Origin: Mixophyes australis
Lineage: Eukaryota > Chordata > Amphibia > Anura > Limnodynastidae
DNA: 64,000 nt
Assembly: GCA_036250195.1 (NCBI GenBank)
Contig: JAVHZZ010000006.1
Coordinates: 172,033,624 to 172,097,623, forward strand
Reading direction: 5' to 3'
Positions 10,971 to 23,184 of this stretch are shown piece after piece (the stretch's first letter is position 1; the number at the start of each line of letters is the position of its first letter). The position numbers and the translations under genes are program-made. The notes under the pieces are model-generated. The model was not told where the DNA came from. It was given only the letters and a program-made list of their open reading frames with translations, and did no database searches.

Positions 10971-11161
10971 GGGGCCAATTCAGGAATAACACGGTCTGCA
11001 CACTATTACCGTTACTACGGTAAAAGTGCGCAGTATTACTGTTAGTGTAGTAATTTTAACGCCGACTTTTGCAAAAATCCATGTTAAAATTAGCATATTA
11101 ACGGTAATACAATTAGCGCTGCTTTATTCCAAGACTAAAATGGTCTTATTGAATCTGCCCC
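10971..11161. mobile_element. MITE with GGGG ends
   Basis: 191 bp, starting GGGGCCAATTCAGGAATAA, with the other end reading GGGGCAGATTCAATAAGACC on the minus strand. Flanks are TAA and TAT, compatible with a degraded 3-bp duplication. Confidence 0.65.
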
Positions 11162-13366
11162 TATGTGCTGTAACCAATTAAAGCAAGTTGCTTACCTATT
11201 AGTTGCTTTTAGTTGCTGTTACCTATCTTTAATTTATTTTCCTGGTGAGGGAGTTTGCCTTTCATAAAGCACACTCCCTGAGTGAACATTTGACATGGTC
11301 CCAAACCTTGCTGGGACTTTGATGAACACACATATTTACTACTGCTGCAAGAAGATTCACATCTGTTGTTTGTTTATAATAGCACAACTTTTACTGAGAC
11401 AATTAAGTACTGCATTATCCATTTGGGAGTAATAGGTAAAGAGTACAAAACATTTACCAACTGCTTTCTTCAGATATAATTGCATGACGGCCGATCTGCG
11501 TTCTGGGGGACTGTAACCAAAAGGAACAAATGGTTAATTTCAAAGAATTACATCTGTGGATATGAGAAAAATGTGGTCATTTGACATCACATATAACAAT
11601 TCTTTACAGCTATTATGACTAATATAGTTTTTTATGCTGTTTGTATTTATTGTATGCCATCGAGTGGATTGAGATGACCTTGGATTTTTGACGGTAATCG
11701 AAGACATCCCCGCCAACTAATCCTCTATCAGAGATAAAAAGAAAGAGAACAGTGTAAAAAAAGAATAAAAAAAACTTCTACAGTCATTTTTTATTGTTAA
11801 TATAATGAGAGTCACAGGAAAAGATTGCTGAGGAGCTCAGTATTATTACAAGCATCAGGCACAAGTTGGTTGTGAGTGTGCTTCCTTTCAGTATTAAATT
11901 ACAGAAGAACTCTAGCCACAAATAACTTTATCTACTAACACAACACTCCACTCATCTTGCAGAACATCTGCTGCTGCCACCCAGTCAGCTGCAGCTAATA
12001 CATACACTGAGATTTCTGCCGCAGTTGAATGGATTGTCACTAAAGTGCCATGAACATGATTATCTCATTAATGACAGGGACTTGGACATTCTATTATTTG
12101 GGCAATGGGGTGTTAATGATTCGTTTTTGGAATTGCTCTTCAATGTAAACAGCTGATTTACATGTTTGGTAGTAATGTGTCTTCCATGATGCCCACCTTA
12201 CGATGCCCTTAGGCTGACCACCTATTTGTAGGTTCTCACATTCCAGGGTATATAGGCGCAATGTGGGCACATGGAGTTGTGATATACAGAACAGGTGAGG
12301 TAGCTGAAGTAGTGGACAGATGTAGCTGTTTAAAATAAATGGAATCAGGTAATTAGTTAGGGTGAATAAATTCTTTGAAATTTATTTTAAATTCAATATA
12401 TCGCATTCTCCTTTTGTACACATTGTGCATTTGAAAGTATTATCATCCATTGTTTACAATTGCACCCACTCATTGAGCTCATTGGAAGATATAGGGTTAA
12501 CTAGTCTTAGTAATTGACTCTGACCTGCTAGCTTATCACCTTACTCTATTTCACTTCTGACAGATTCTCTGCTTGCTTGAGTAACTGATTCATGTTCCCC
12601 TAATCCACACAGTGTTATTTAACAGGGCTAGATTTTCCCATTGGCTAAAGTTCTCCAATTTTCCATTTCAGAAATCATGTATCTCTCTTATAGAGTACAG
12701 AATACAGCCATTCCTTCAGCATTCTCACAAAGTGGTTTAGCTGTGTTACAGATCTGTCTTCCTCAAAGACCTCATATACTTCGCTATGACACTTGACTTT
12801 CCTGCTTGCTCTATCGTTCAGACTCCTCACAAACTCAACTATTCCAGAAATTCTCTCATTCATCTGACTCTTGTACACCCAAAACTGGATCAAGGCTAGG
12901 AGGAGCCCTGGCCACTTATGACAGAGGGGCTCCTATGGTGTAATATGGCTATCATTTCAGCCACATACACAGGCAATACTGTGGACACTACTATTAGGAG
13001 CATACAGCTCTGCCTTTATGAGCAGTACAGTGTGAAGCAGGACTTACCTCCCAATTGTTCTTGCAGTCAGACCAAATCCTGACTAAACAAGACCGTCGCC
13101 CAAATTCGGGACTGGCCCACCAGATTCAGGACAGTTGGTAGACTGTCCTGCTCTCACATACCTGTTCTTGTTGTTTTAACTACCTGTGGCTGCTGGTGAC
13201 TTTAGCTCATTTGCTGCTTGTTTGGTTCCTGGAATGTTGGGGGCCCTATTTAGAAAATAAATGGGTACATGAAATTTAGAAAACTGCAACCAGCCCCAGC
13301 GTTAAATCAATAGCACCCACCTCACGTTAATAATTAGGCTTCCCTCCAGCCCCAACATTAAAATAC
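11162..13366. other. unassigned region
   Basis: AT-rich. Only short open frames, none with recognisable domains. No clear repeat structure seen. Confidence 0.4.
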
Positions 13367-13371
13367 TAGTA

Positions 13372-14201
13372 TGTCACAAATCACCCTATGAGTTGAGTTA
13401 TCAGAACCTGTTGTTGACGAGAGCTTCACCTATAGCAACCCCCTTTCCCATATAACTGGATATGTTTGCCAGTACTCTGTTGTCCCCAGGACTTATTCTC
13501 GAATAGTGATAACTCAACTCCGTTAGGTAGCCACCACAGAGGACTTGACAGTGGGATGCTGAGCAGAGATACTCCTGGACCAGATTAAGCAGGAACACTG
13601 AGTAGAAACAGGATGCATTACCAACCTCCACCAGTATTACAGACTGGCAGTGTGGAGTAGAGGATGGTGTAGTACCAGCTGTGGGCTGAGTGAGATGGAG
13701 CCAGAGAGCAGCACAGAGTCAGGGAAAATGCCGGAGCAATATGGAACAGTAAATTTGTACTGTGAAACACTGCAGACACAGGTGAGCCTGATGGAGCGGA
13801 TAGCTGGCACCACGATCCTGCAGATGGGAGGAGATCTCTCGGATGAAAAGGCAGAGTCCGAATCCAAATAAAAGTCAGGGCCACCAGCAAACAAATTAGG
13901 TCAGTATCCAGGCAGAGGTCAAGGTCACCAGCAAACAGGCAAGGGTTAGATCCAGGCAGAGGTCACAACGGGTATCAATCAGGGAACTGACAGACAAATC
14001 ACAGAACCAGGAGCACGGAGAAGCAAGCGTGTGAACGCTATAAGCGGCAAAGGCAGAGTGAAGCTGACAGGTATTTGAACCAGTAGTAGCCAATCAGGGC
14101 AGGTGTCAGATAGAGCTGCAGGTGAGAGGAGTTCAGGTGATCACAGTCAGGCTGAAAACAACACTGCAACAGCCAAAAAGAGTTACCTGCTGTTCCTAAC
14201 A
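13372..14201 (-). mobile_element. solo Gypsy-type LTR, antisense
   Basis: 830 bp with TG...CA ends. On the minus strand it starts TGTTAGGAACAGCAGG and contains CCCTGATTGGCT (reverse CCAAT) followed by a TATA-poor start region, like the LTR at 47074. Flanks are TAGTA and TAGCA, a 5-bp duplication with one mismatch. Short open frames within it are not genes. Confidence 0.65.
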
Positions 14202-15240
14202 TAGCATTCATATTTGATAAATATATATATTTCCCTTCAACCAACCATGAAATTAATTACATTAATATCTTAAACGTTTAATAAATAGACCTATTTCCTT
14301 CAAACCATCCCTAACATTAAATGAATAGTATTCCCATTTACTAAATAAATCTATTTACCTCCCTCCAAACAGCATCAGCAATAAATTAATAGCATTTACG
14401 TTTAATAAATATAACTATTTCCCAGAATGATCCCCGTCATTAAATAATTCATTTTCACATTTAAAAAATAGCCCTCTTCCCCAAACTCAATCCCACATTC
14501 AATTAATAACCTCAAACCACCCCAGCAATAAATTAAAGGTCCCGTCACCTCACCTTAAATGAATAGGCCCCATTATTACATTAATTAGCCCCACCATCAC
14601 TCCACAAATAAATTGATAGCACCCACCATAAAATTATTAACTTTGACCCACAGTCCACCATTAAATTAATAGCCCACCTCCTACTCACATTACAGTAGAG
14701 ACCTCTCCATCCCAGCAATAAATTAATAGCATTTACATTTAATAATATACCTATTTCCTGCAAACATCACTGTCATTAAATATTCCATATTCACATTTAA
14801 TAAATAGACCCCTTTCTCCCCAAACTCATAAAAATAAAATCCCCCAAACTACTCCAGCATTAAAATAAAGGTCCTATCACCCCACCTCAAATTAATAGAC
14901 CCCACTATTAATTCAAATAGCTCCACCATTAAATTAAATAGTCCCATCATCAGTCCACAAATAAAATAGCACCCAAAAAATATAAATTAGCCCCCACCCA
15001 CACTCGCACCCACATTATATTAAGACCTCCCTCCCTTCCCTTACACATTATATAAATAGCCCCTGTCCTTCCCTCACACATTATATTAAGATCCCCCTCT
15101 CCCTTCAGTCACACATTATATTAAGACCCCTCTCCCTTTCCTTGTATATTATTTTAAGACCCCATTCCTTCCCTCACACAATATATTAAGACCCCCTGTC
15201 CTTCCATCACACATTATAGTAAAATACTTCCTGACAGAGG
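14202..15240. repeat. degenerate TTAAT / C-run satellite with a 337-bp higher-order copy
   Basis: About 1 kb of short, poorly conserved units that mix AATTAATAG or TTTAATAAATAG with CCCC and CTCC runs. A block beginning CAGCAATAAATTAATAGCAT recurs 337 bp later (14378 and 14715). From about 15018 the units shift to a more regular form with ACACATTATATTAAGACCCC. Confidence 0.75.
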
Positions 15241-16236
15241 GGTGCCCGGGCAATTGACCCCAGCACCCCCCTTAAACATGCTCTGTGTACACATTCCATT
15301 TCCGCTCACTCAATGGGGTGCTACACTCTAGATAATGAAGCTCAACAACTTAAATTTAAGACAAACACGAAAAAAAAAATGGATGGGAGACTTTTTTTAT
15401 TTTACTATTTTGTTTTAACTTTTTTTGTATTGTAGTGAGATCTGATCCATTTCTAACATGCCCATCAATCATGTTTCATCACTTGTAGTTGGCATGCTAT
15501 CTAGCATTAACCCACATACACACAGAGGAGGAAACCACCCTTTGCTTGGCTGCTTCTGTGCTAAGTGCTCATAGCCTTTTTCCACAGCTGCACTACCACT
15601 GTTGCCTCTACCTCACTTGCCGCTGTCTTTTGGTTTATGGTCATTCAAGGCTATGAGCACGTATCTCTATAGCTCTGAATGAACAACTGAAACCTCAAAC
15701 AACATGAAGGCACTGGGAGGATGTTGGACTGCTGTGTTGCCAGTTATGTGAACTGGCAAGGGGTTGGTTTCTTGGTCAAATTTATATGGCTAATATTTGA
15801 CAGGTATCTCCTATTTCTGCATTATAGGGCTGGCATTTTTAGTAGCCTTTATTTGCAAAGCACCAAAATATTATGCAGTGCAGTACATTCAGGAGATAAT
15901 TATCATTTCCTTATATAGCACTGATCAACATTACACAGAACTACAGAGATTACGTAATTATTCACATCAGTCCCTCTCCCATGGAATCTTCTAAATATAC
16001 TGCTAGAAATAGGGGGCGCCAATGCACTCAATATAACTGGTAGTGTGGTTGTCTCTGCTTATTGTCTGGGTGGTGGTTATAAGGGCATCCATTCAATATA
16101 TGGCTGACATCTGTGCAGTATATGGGTGGCAACTGGGATATTTATGAACAATAGATTTCTGGCCCTGGATGTATAGCTGTGGAATGTATGGCTGACAATG
16201 GACAGGTCTTTGGGCAATATTATAGGAGATATCAGC
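15241..16236. other. unassigned region
   Basis: No gene, transposon end or repeat that I can support. Confidence 0.4.
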
Positions 16237-17082
16237 TGTCGAAGTCAGATAAATTGGAAATGGTCATTTCAATTAATATCTAACAACTTGATTGTCTTTG
16301 TCTGAAATTATGCGTATAGCACGCTCCGGCGTGGAGGAGGGTATTCAGCCGCAACACGTGGCAAACACTTTTACACACATTTACAAACATTCACACGAAC
16401 ATGCACACTTGTAATTAGCTCACATTAATAGTAGTTGCAACACATAGTTATTTATACTGAAATGTAGCAGAGTTTATGTTGAAATATTATAATGTTATAT
16501 ACATGTTAGTGAGATCTGAGATTCAAATTACAGGAGAATATATCCTGTTTGGTATCATTCTAATCCCCTATTTATCCGCAGTTTTCCGGTTCATGCGCCG
16601 AAATGATCGCACATTGCGTATGCAAGTTATAGATGATAGGGAATAAATGATTAGAATAATATTGTCTGTGTAATGCTTAGAGACCAGTTTGAACCAGTTC
16701 TTGGCGGGAAAACTAAGTTTACATCTTCTGGAGAAGCCAAGCCCATCCCTAGATGGCATCGTTTGAACTGGCCAATGACCTGCATTACACTGGACTTTCC
16801 TGAAGCCTGGACCTATGGAAACAAGCCACATCATCTGTATTGCTTCACTGTATTCACTGACTATATAAGCAGGAGCTCTGAAATCAGTAGTTAGTCTACT
16901 TGACCACAGCCTTCAGACCTGAATGACTGTACACTGGATCCAGAGTGCCTGCTAAAAGTAACGGCTGTGCTTATTTTATTCTAACTTATTCTGCTACTTT
17001 TGGGTATTAAATCACATTGTGCTTTGGAACCACACAATCGCATCGACAATCGTTATTGGATAGCAACTAGACGTGCATAACA
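16237..17082 (+). mobile_element. solo retroviral LTR, TSD CAGC
   Basis: 846 bp, beginning TGTCGAAGT and ending ATAACA, flanked by CAGC on both sides (16233-16236 and 17083-17086). A 4-bp duplication is typical of many retroviral integrases. It is a diverged relative of the provirus LTRs at 23182 and 30809: shared blocks include GGTATCATTCTAATCCCC-like, CTTGGCGGGAA, GGACCTAT.GAA.CAAGCCAC and TTTGGAA.CACA. No viral genes remain. Confidence 0.85.
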
Positions 17083-17086
17083 CAGC

Positions 17087-18130
17087 ATATGGATGACAGT
17101 GAGGGAGATGTTACATTCCAATCCTAGGTTGAAAGTGATATTTTTAGCCTAGGCCACGCCAATGGTTTTGCACAATCATGCCCACTTTCATTTTTATGTT
17201 TTTGCAGCTATGTGCAAAGCATGACCCATTTCTTGCCCACAAGTGACACCTGTAGAAAATGTTGCTCTCTAGAAAGAATGTCTGCCCACAGTTTCAACAG
17301 ATAGTGGGAAATTTGCTTTCACAGTCTCATGTGACTGTTAATATACACTGAATATAAACACCCTTCATCTCTTTCTGCTGCCTCAGCTAATTTATTGACC
17401 CCCTACTCTGTCATAGTCTTTCCTGCCCAATTCTTTTCTCAGGTAATTGCTAAACTCAGAGTGACAGTCGTGCAGTTTAATAAAAGCTTGAAGTTAAAGC
17501 ACATAATTTATTAATAATGTAAAGGTGGCTGAATTTAAAATGAACATTTATTGTGTTCCCTTATTTTAAATAAAGTTTGTATCAATAATTCACACTACTA
17601 AACCTAATCTGAGGCTGAACATAAATACACAATATCTGCGCATAGTGTATAAATCTAGCGACACACTGCACCACTTAAATACACTTCCATTCATCTTTGT
17701 TGACCAGTCTTTCTCATTTTATTCTTGATGGGAATTAAACACAAAAAATAATAATTAAAGCCTTATCTGTTGCACGCCTTCACTTTTTTGAGAAGATTCT
17801 TATAGTATTACTAATAGTAGAGGGCCTTTCATAACCTCTCTATTAAATACCCCATACAGGTGCTCTGTCCAAGCATTATACAGCCAATTCATATATTATA
17901 CTTATGTTTGTTTTCTTTTATCTATGCTTAATAAATTCCATCAAGGCCTAGCAGGTCTTATGCATCACATTGGAACCAATTGACAAATCATGAATTGGAA
18001 CATTACAAACTATTGTATAGAATTACTATGGTAAGTGACTAATTTAATATGGAATTCCATGGTAATTATGGTTATTATTTGTTATTTTTCATAAGTAACC
18101 CTGCTGACCAAGTCACTGTAGATTTGAGAT
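17087..18130. other. unassigned region
   Basis: AT-rich, no supported features. Confidence 0.4.
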
Positions 18131-18133
18131 CCA

Positions 18134-18307
18134 AGGGTATATTTACTAAACTGCGGGTTTGAAAAGTGGAGATGTTGCCTATAGCAAACAATCAGATTCT
18201 AGCTGTCATTTTGTAGACTGTACTAAATAAATGATAATTCGAATCTGTTTGGTTGTTATAGGCAACATCTCCACTTTTTCAAACCCGCAGTTTAGTAAAT
18301 ATACCCC
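18134..18307. mobile_element. MITE, G-run family, copy A, TSD CCA
   Basis: 174-bp near-palindrome: GGGTATATTTACTAAACTGC at one end and its inverse at the other, each followed inward by a TTTGAAAA.GTGGAGATGTTGCCTATAGCAA-like stretch. Flanked by CCA on both sides. Two sister copies are at 24188 and 35391. Confidence 0.9.
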
Positions 18308-18475
18308 CCAGTCTAATATCTGCAAGTTAATATACAGTCCACCATTGGGCTTCGAGTCTACATGGGCCCCATTAAAAATGTTTGATACCAGGGGAAAACA
18401 TAGTAGAAATTAATTTATTTAGCTCTCATATCATAAAACAGTTTACCAATTATTATGCTCTAATAAGGTCTTATG

Positions 18476-19314
18476 CAGTGGTTGGATTCAAATAAATTAA
18501 CAACCGGTTCTCTGCCCTAATGACTGTTTTTGAGTATACAAAAAGATATACCGAAAGGTAGTTTAATATTTATGCATTTAATATTCAGAAAAGGTACACA
18601 AAACTAAATTATGTTATATGAAAGAGTTTTAAAATATTAATGAAAATATATTAAATAATTCCTGACAAATAACTAAAAAAAAATATAAAGTACACAATAC
18701 GAATTAAATTTAAATATAGGCATTAAAAGAGTACAAATTATTAAGACATTACACAGACAATAGCAAACTAATAAACAACAAATATTATAAAAGCTGCATA
18801 ATCATAAATTATTTATAGCAATATCAAGAGGCGGTTATCTAGTCAAACCCAGGTGTGCGTGTGTGTATAAAATATTTCTTATTTTATGCTGCTAATATCA
18901 AGATAATAATAGTAATAGTCATGTTATGCCACACAGTAGTGCCCCCAGCTCATATTATGTCACAGTAATGTCTCTCTTCATCACACTGTGCCATGCTGCT
19001 TTTGCCCCCTTCACACTGTGCCATGCTGATTTTGCCCCTCTTCACACTGTGCCATGCTGATTTTACCCCCCTTCACATTGTGCCATGCTGCTTTTGCTCC
19101 TCGGGCGTGATGAGGTCACGCCAGATATTCAGTGCGGACGGAGCAGGGAGGAGGAGTGCTAACACCGCAAACTGGTGAGTATTTTTTTTTAAAGTACCCT
19201 GCTCCTCCCACCAATGAAGAGGGTGGACTCGGTAGCAACCAGTTCTCCGAACTCACCTTAAATTTAGGTATCAGTTCTGGCGCACTAGTGCCAGCCAGCT
19301 GAATCCCACCACTG
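18476..19314. mobile_element. hAT-type MITE, TSD GTCTTATG
   Basis: 839 bp. One end reads CAGTGGTTGGATTCAAATAA, the other (minus strand) CAGTGGTGGGATTCAGCTGG, both followed inward by an AACCGGTTC-like motif. The 8-bp sequence GTCTTATG is exactly duplicated (18468-18475 and 19315-19322), which identifies a hAT element. It has no transposase and contains a small tandem repeat. Confidence 0.92.
18981..19104 (+). repeat. about 31-bp tandem repeat, 4 copies
   Basis: Units of TCACACTGTGCCATGCTG followed by (A/C)TTTTGCCCCC, inside the hAT MITE. Confidence 0.85.
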
Positions 19315-19496
19315 GTCTTATGTCACAGATATCTAAGATTAATATTGTTGAATATATTCTCATTTAATAATAAAAAAGTGTGCTCCCTATCTCTAGAAAA
19401 ATACCTTTTAAAAAAAGTAAAAAGCAAACAAATTGGAATGAATGTGATAAAAAATGAAAACATTAAATTATTTCCATACTGTTATTACAACTCCAG

Positions 19497-20288
19497 GGGG
19501 TAAATGTATCAAGGTCCAATTTTTTCAGCGTGTTATCGCGGCAAATCCAAAATTTCTCAAATGTATCAAGCTGCGATTTTTACCCTAATCTTCAAAATCG
19601 CTGGTCATCTCTGGCGCTTTGCTGTGATGTAAAACACTCCTGTGTTAGCTATCCCTCCTGTGTTGTAGCAGCGTGTTCTATAAACCCATCACTGTTACAC
19701 TGTCCCTGCCTATACAGCTGGAGCTCCGGCAGCTGTCAAAACTGTAAAAAATAGATGAAAGTTTAAAAAAAAAAAAAGCTTGGCGGTCCCCACTCAATTC
19801 AGCATTAACCCTAGCGCTGCTAGACTACTGCTGGTTCTGTTAAAATCGTGGGGGGGGGGGGGGCACGCAAAATTTTCCCTGATTTTCATGGAACCAGCAG
19901 TAGTCTGGCAGCACTAGGGTTAATGCTGAATGGAGGGGGGGCCCCACGCCCTTTTTTTAAACTTTCATCTATTTTTTACAGTTTTGACAGCTGCCGGAGC
20001 TCCGGCTCCATTGCAGAACAGTGTAACAGTGATGTGTTTATACAACACACTGCTAACAAGCAGCGTGTTGTATGTGGCGTGTTTGAGAGAAAACTCTCCT
20101 GAGTTTGCTTAATCGCAGCTTCATACATTTCAGACTTGTATAGCTGGAGTGGCAAACAGTCGGGAGTTTGATCTCTATTGATGTTGGAAATAGAGATTTT
20201 GACAGAAGCACAACTCTGGCGATTTTACATGAAATCTCAGCTTCATACATCTGTGATTTGCAAAGTCGGAGCTTGATACATTTACCCC
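19497..20288. mobile_element. foldback element with GGGG ends, TSD CAG
   Basis: 792 bp. Ends are GGGGTAAATGTATCAAG and its inverse, flanked by CAG on both sides (19494-19496 and 20289-20291). Most of the element is one large imperfect palindrome centred on a G-run near 19850-19863: AGCTCCGGCAGCTGTCAAAA, then ATAGATGAAAGTTTAAA, then CATTAACCCTAG recur in inverse order on the right arm. The terminal 15 bases are shared with the MITE at 4689. The open frames on either strand are shadows of the palindrome. Confidence 0.88.
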
Positions 20289-20291
20289 CAG

Positions 20292-21148
20292 AGGTAACAA
20301 TGGTCATAATGGTTAAGTGCATTTTTCTCCTATTTCTGCTGCTTTTCCTTTTGTAATACAAATGAAATAGAAAACTATCCATATATGCTACCTCTCTACT
20401 TTTAGCATTAGTTTTCTCATGCTCCACTATTGTAGTGTTACTCTGTGAAGAAGTTTTAGTCACAGGTTGAAACCTCTGCTTGGATGGAAATAGCAACATT
20501 GATACATAAAGATTCTAAAAGATGCAAGTAACCATCCTGGATATTACAGATCAGCTGTAACCTCTTCCAAACTCTCCTCCCACAGATTTTTAGGTTTCTT
20601 CAACATCATACCTCGTTCTTCACCTGGGCCAAGAGACGTCCTAGAGTTAGGCTCTGCATGTTACAACATCCTGTCTATGGATGGGGTCTGGGTATCCTAT
20701 AACAATTTACTTATTTGTATTACTGACCACTGCCATGTATGTACTTATGCCACACTATAACTCTCTCAATATACTCATTAGCAAAGATAAAGTAATTAAA
20801 CCCAAAGCGCAGAGTCCTCATTTGCTTGTGTGAGGTATGTTGTTCTATGGTGCATTGGTTATAGGAGGCAGACAGAGAATTTTACTGTGAGCAGAAGAGT
20901 CATTGATCCCTATGCTAATGCACATAAGCTATGTATTCACACGAGCGTAAGAGGGAAAAAGAGGGGGGAGAAACATCATAACAAAATAATACGTATAATA
21001 AAAAATGTATTTTGAATCAGTTTATCAGCACTATTAAGTAGATCTCTGTTGGTGCTGCTGGTTTATGATCCAAAGCCAATGTACATAAATGGTCGGCAGT
21101 AATGGTCGTTGCACGCTTGAGCGTGTAATGTCATTAACTGACCCAGGC
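20292..21148. other. unassigned region
   Basis: No supported features. Confidence 0.4.
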
Positions 21149-21740
21149 TGTTACTGTCAACCCAAGGCTGCAGTTACAGGCAGGAGCTAATTGATTCAGA
21201 TCCCTGCCCTCCTGAATACTGGAACACAGAGCTCAATGTAAATTTTGCACATGAGCAGTGAAGCCCTGCACACCAAGGCACCGATTCTTTGTTGTTCTGC
21301 GCTGCACCTGTGTACCAGACCTCTGCTACCCTTTCAGACTACGACTCCGCATTCTCCCTTGTACCGCGCTACTCCCGTCTACCAGACCTCTGCTATCCCA
21401 ATCTGACTACTGCTCTGGATACTATTTTGTGCCACCCTACTCCAGTGTACTAGACCCCAACTAATTCGTTCTGACTACGGCTTCAGTGTTTTTCCAGCAT
21501 ACTCCATAACCACCTCCAGCCTGCTTTCTCTTTGCTCAGTGCTCTGTGTACTGCCGCGACCTTCCATCTTTTTTCTATCATGTCAGTGGTCTAACCTAAG
21601 GGCTGTGATCTGCTAACTCCCGACAGCAAAATACTTCCCACCTTGCAGCAGCTCATGGTGAAGCCCAGGGGGTCCCTTAAACTCCATGCCTTTGGAAGGC
21701 CTGTGCTAACCCTGACTGGTAGATATTCTCCCATTATCAC
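21149..21740 (+). other. possible LTR fragment with 68-bp repeats
   Basis: The style (TGTTACTG start, CTGCGCTGCACCTG, repeated CTACTGCTC-like pyrimidine-rich motifs) resembles the Gypsy LTRs here, but no clean ends or duplication were found. Units starting TACCAGACC or TACTAGACC lie at 21313, 21380 and 21448. Confidence 0.4.
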
Positions 21741-21902
21741 AACAATGAGGAGCACAGATCTGAAGATAAATCGTGTAGATGTTTACACTTGAATCGGCAT
21801 GCACATTGGGAATTTCAATCGTTGGTAAAATCATTGCTGAAATCTCATCAGGAGTCATTTTCCGTAGTGTGTACTCTGCTTAAATAGTTATTTTTTAACA
21901 TA

Positions 21903-23143
21903 CGCTATATGGATAAATGTATTCGGACCCTTGACCATTACACCAACATGGACTGTAATGACATTTTATTCAAATACATATACTTTAATATGGAGTTGGT
22001 CCCCTTTTTGCAGCGATAACAGCTTACACTCTTCTTGGAAGGTTTTCCATAAGATGTTGGAGTGTTTCTGTTGGAATTTGTGCCATTCATTCTGTAGAGT
22101 ATTCATGAGGTAAGGTACTGACGTTTGACGAAAAGGCCTGGTGTGCAATCTCCATTCCAGTTCATACCAAAGATGTTCGATGGAGTTGTTGTCAGGGCTC
22201 TGTGCGGGCCAGTCAAGTTCTTCCACACTGAACTCATCAAACCATGTCTTTGTAGTCCTTACTTTGTGCAATGGAGCATAGTCATAATGTTATAGAAAAG
22301 GGCCTTCCCCAAACTGTTGCCACAAAACTGGCAGCATAGCATTGTCCAAAATGACTTGGTATGCTGAAGCATTAAGATTGCCTTTTCTGGAGACAATGAC
22401 CCTAGCCCTAACCCTGAAAAGCAGCCCCATAACGTTCTTTCTCCTCCACCAAACTTCACAGTTAGCATAATGCAGTCAGGCAAATAACATTCTCCCGACA
22501 TCCACCAAACCCAGACTCGCCCATCAGACTGCCAAACAGAGAAGCGCGATTCATCACTCCACAGAATACGTTTCCACTGCTCCACAGTCCAGTGTCGGTG
22601 TGCTTTACACTACTCCGTCTGACGCTTGGCATTGGTATTAGTGATGTTAAGCTTGCATGCAGCTGCTTGACCATGGAAACCCATTCCAGTAAGCTCCCGC
22701 CACATAGATTTTGTACTTACATTAATGCCAATGGAAGGTTGGAACTCTTCAGCTATGAAATAAGCAGAGTGCTGGCGACTTTTACGCAGCATTCGCTTTA
22801 ACAGTCGTTGACCCCGCTCTGTGATTTGACGTGGTTTTCCTCTTCGTGGCTGAGTTGCTGTTGTTAGTGCTTCTACTTTCTAATAATATCACTTATAGTT
22901 GACTGTGGAATATCAAGCAGGGATGAAATTTCCCGAAGCGTCTTATTGAAAAGGTGTTATCCTATCACAGTACCACGGTTGAAGTCATTGAACTCTTCAA
23001 AACGACCCATTTTGTGTCACAAATGTTTGCAAACGTAGACTGCATGGCTTGGTGCTTGGTTTTATATACCTCTGGCATCGGGTCTGAAAGGAAAAACACA
23101 TCAATCCAACAATTAGGTGTGGCCAAATACTTTTGTACATATA

Positions 23144-23146
<3 letters not shown>
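21903..23146 (-). mobile_element. Tc1-like DNA transposon, inactive
   Basis: 1244 bp in TA dinucleotides. The left end CGCTATATGGATAAATGTAT and the inverse of the right end (TACTATATGTACAAAAGTAT) form degraded Tc1-type terminal inverted repeats. The transposase lies on the minus strand. Confidence 0.88.
21966..22801 (-). pseudogene. Tc1-like transposase, frameshifted
   Basis: Fragments in different frames read, in order, a helix-turn-helix region near 22790-22610, the catalytic part with LWSDESRFSVW (first aspartate) near 22560, a YDYAPLH motif (second aspartate) near 22280, and WPAQSPDNNSIEHLW (the glutamate of the DDE triad) near 22210. The family enzyme cuts and pastes at TA sites. Several frameshifts separate the pieces, and the N-terminal end is poorly preserved, so the enzyme is dead. 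Confidence 0.85.

Positions 23147-23180
<34 letters not shown>
23147..23180. repeat. (TA)n microsatellite at the Tc1/provirus junction
   Basis: Pure TA repeat directly following the Tc1 end and directly preceding the provirus 5' LTR. Confidence 0.95.

Positions 23181-23181
<1 letters not shown>

Positions 23182-23184
<3 letters not shown>

Noticed and set aside
20053..20499. 148-codon minus-strand frame
   Set aside because: It overlaps the right arm of a foldback element and has no family features.
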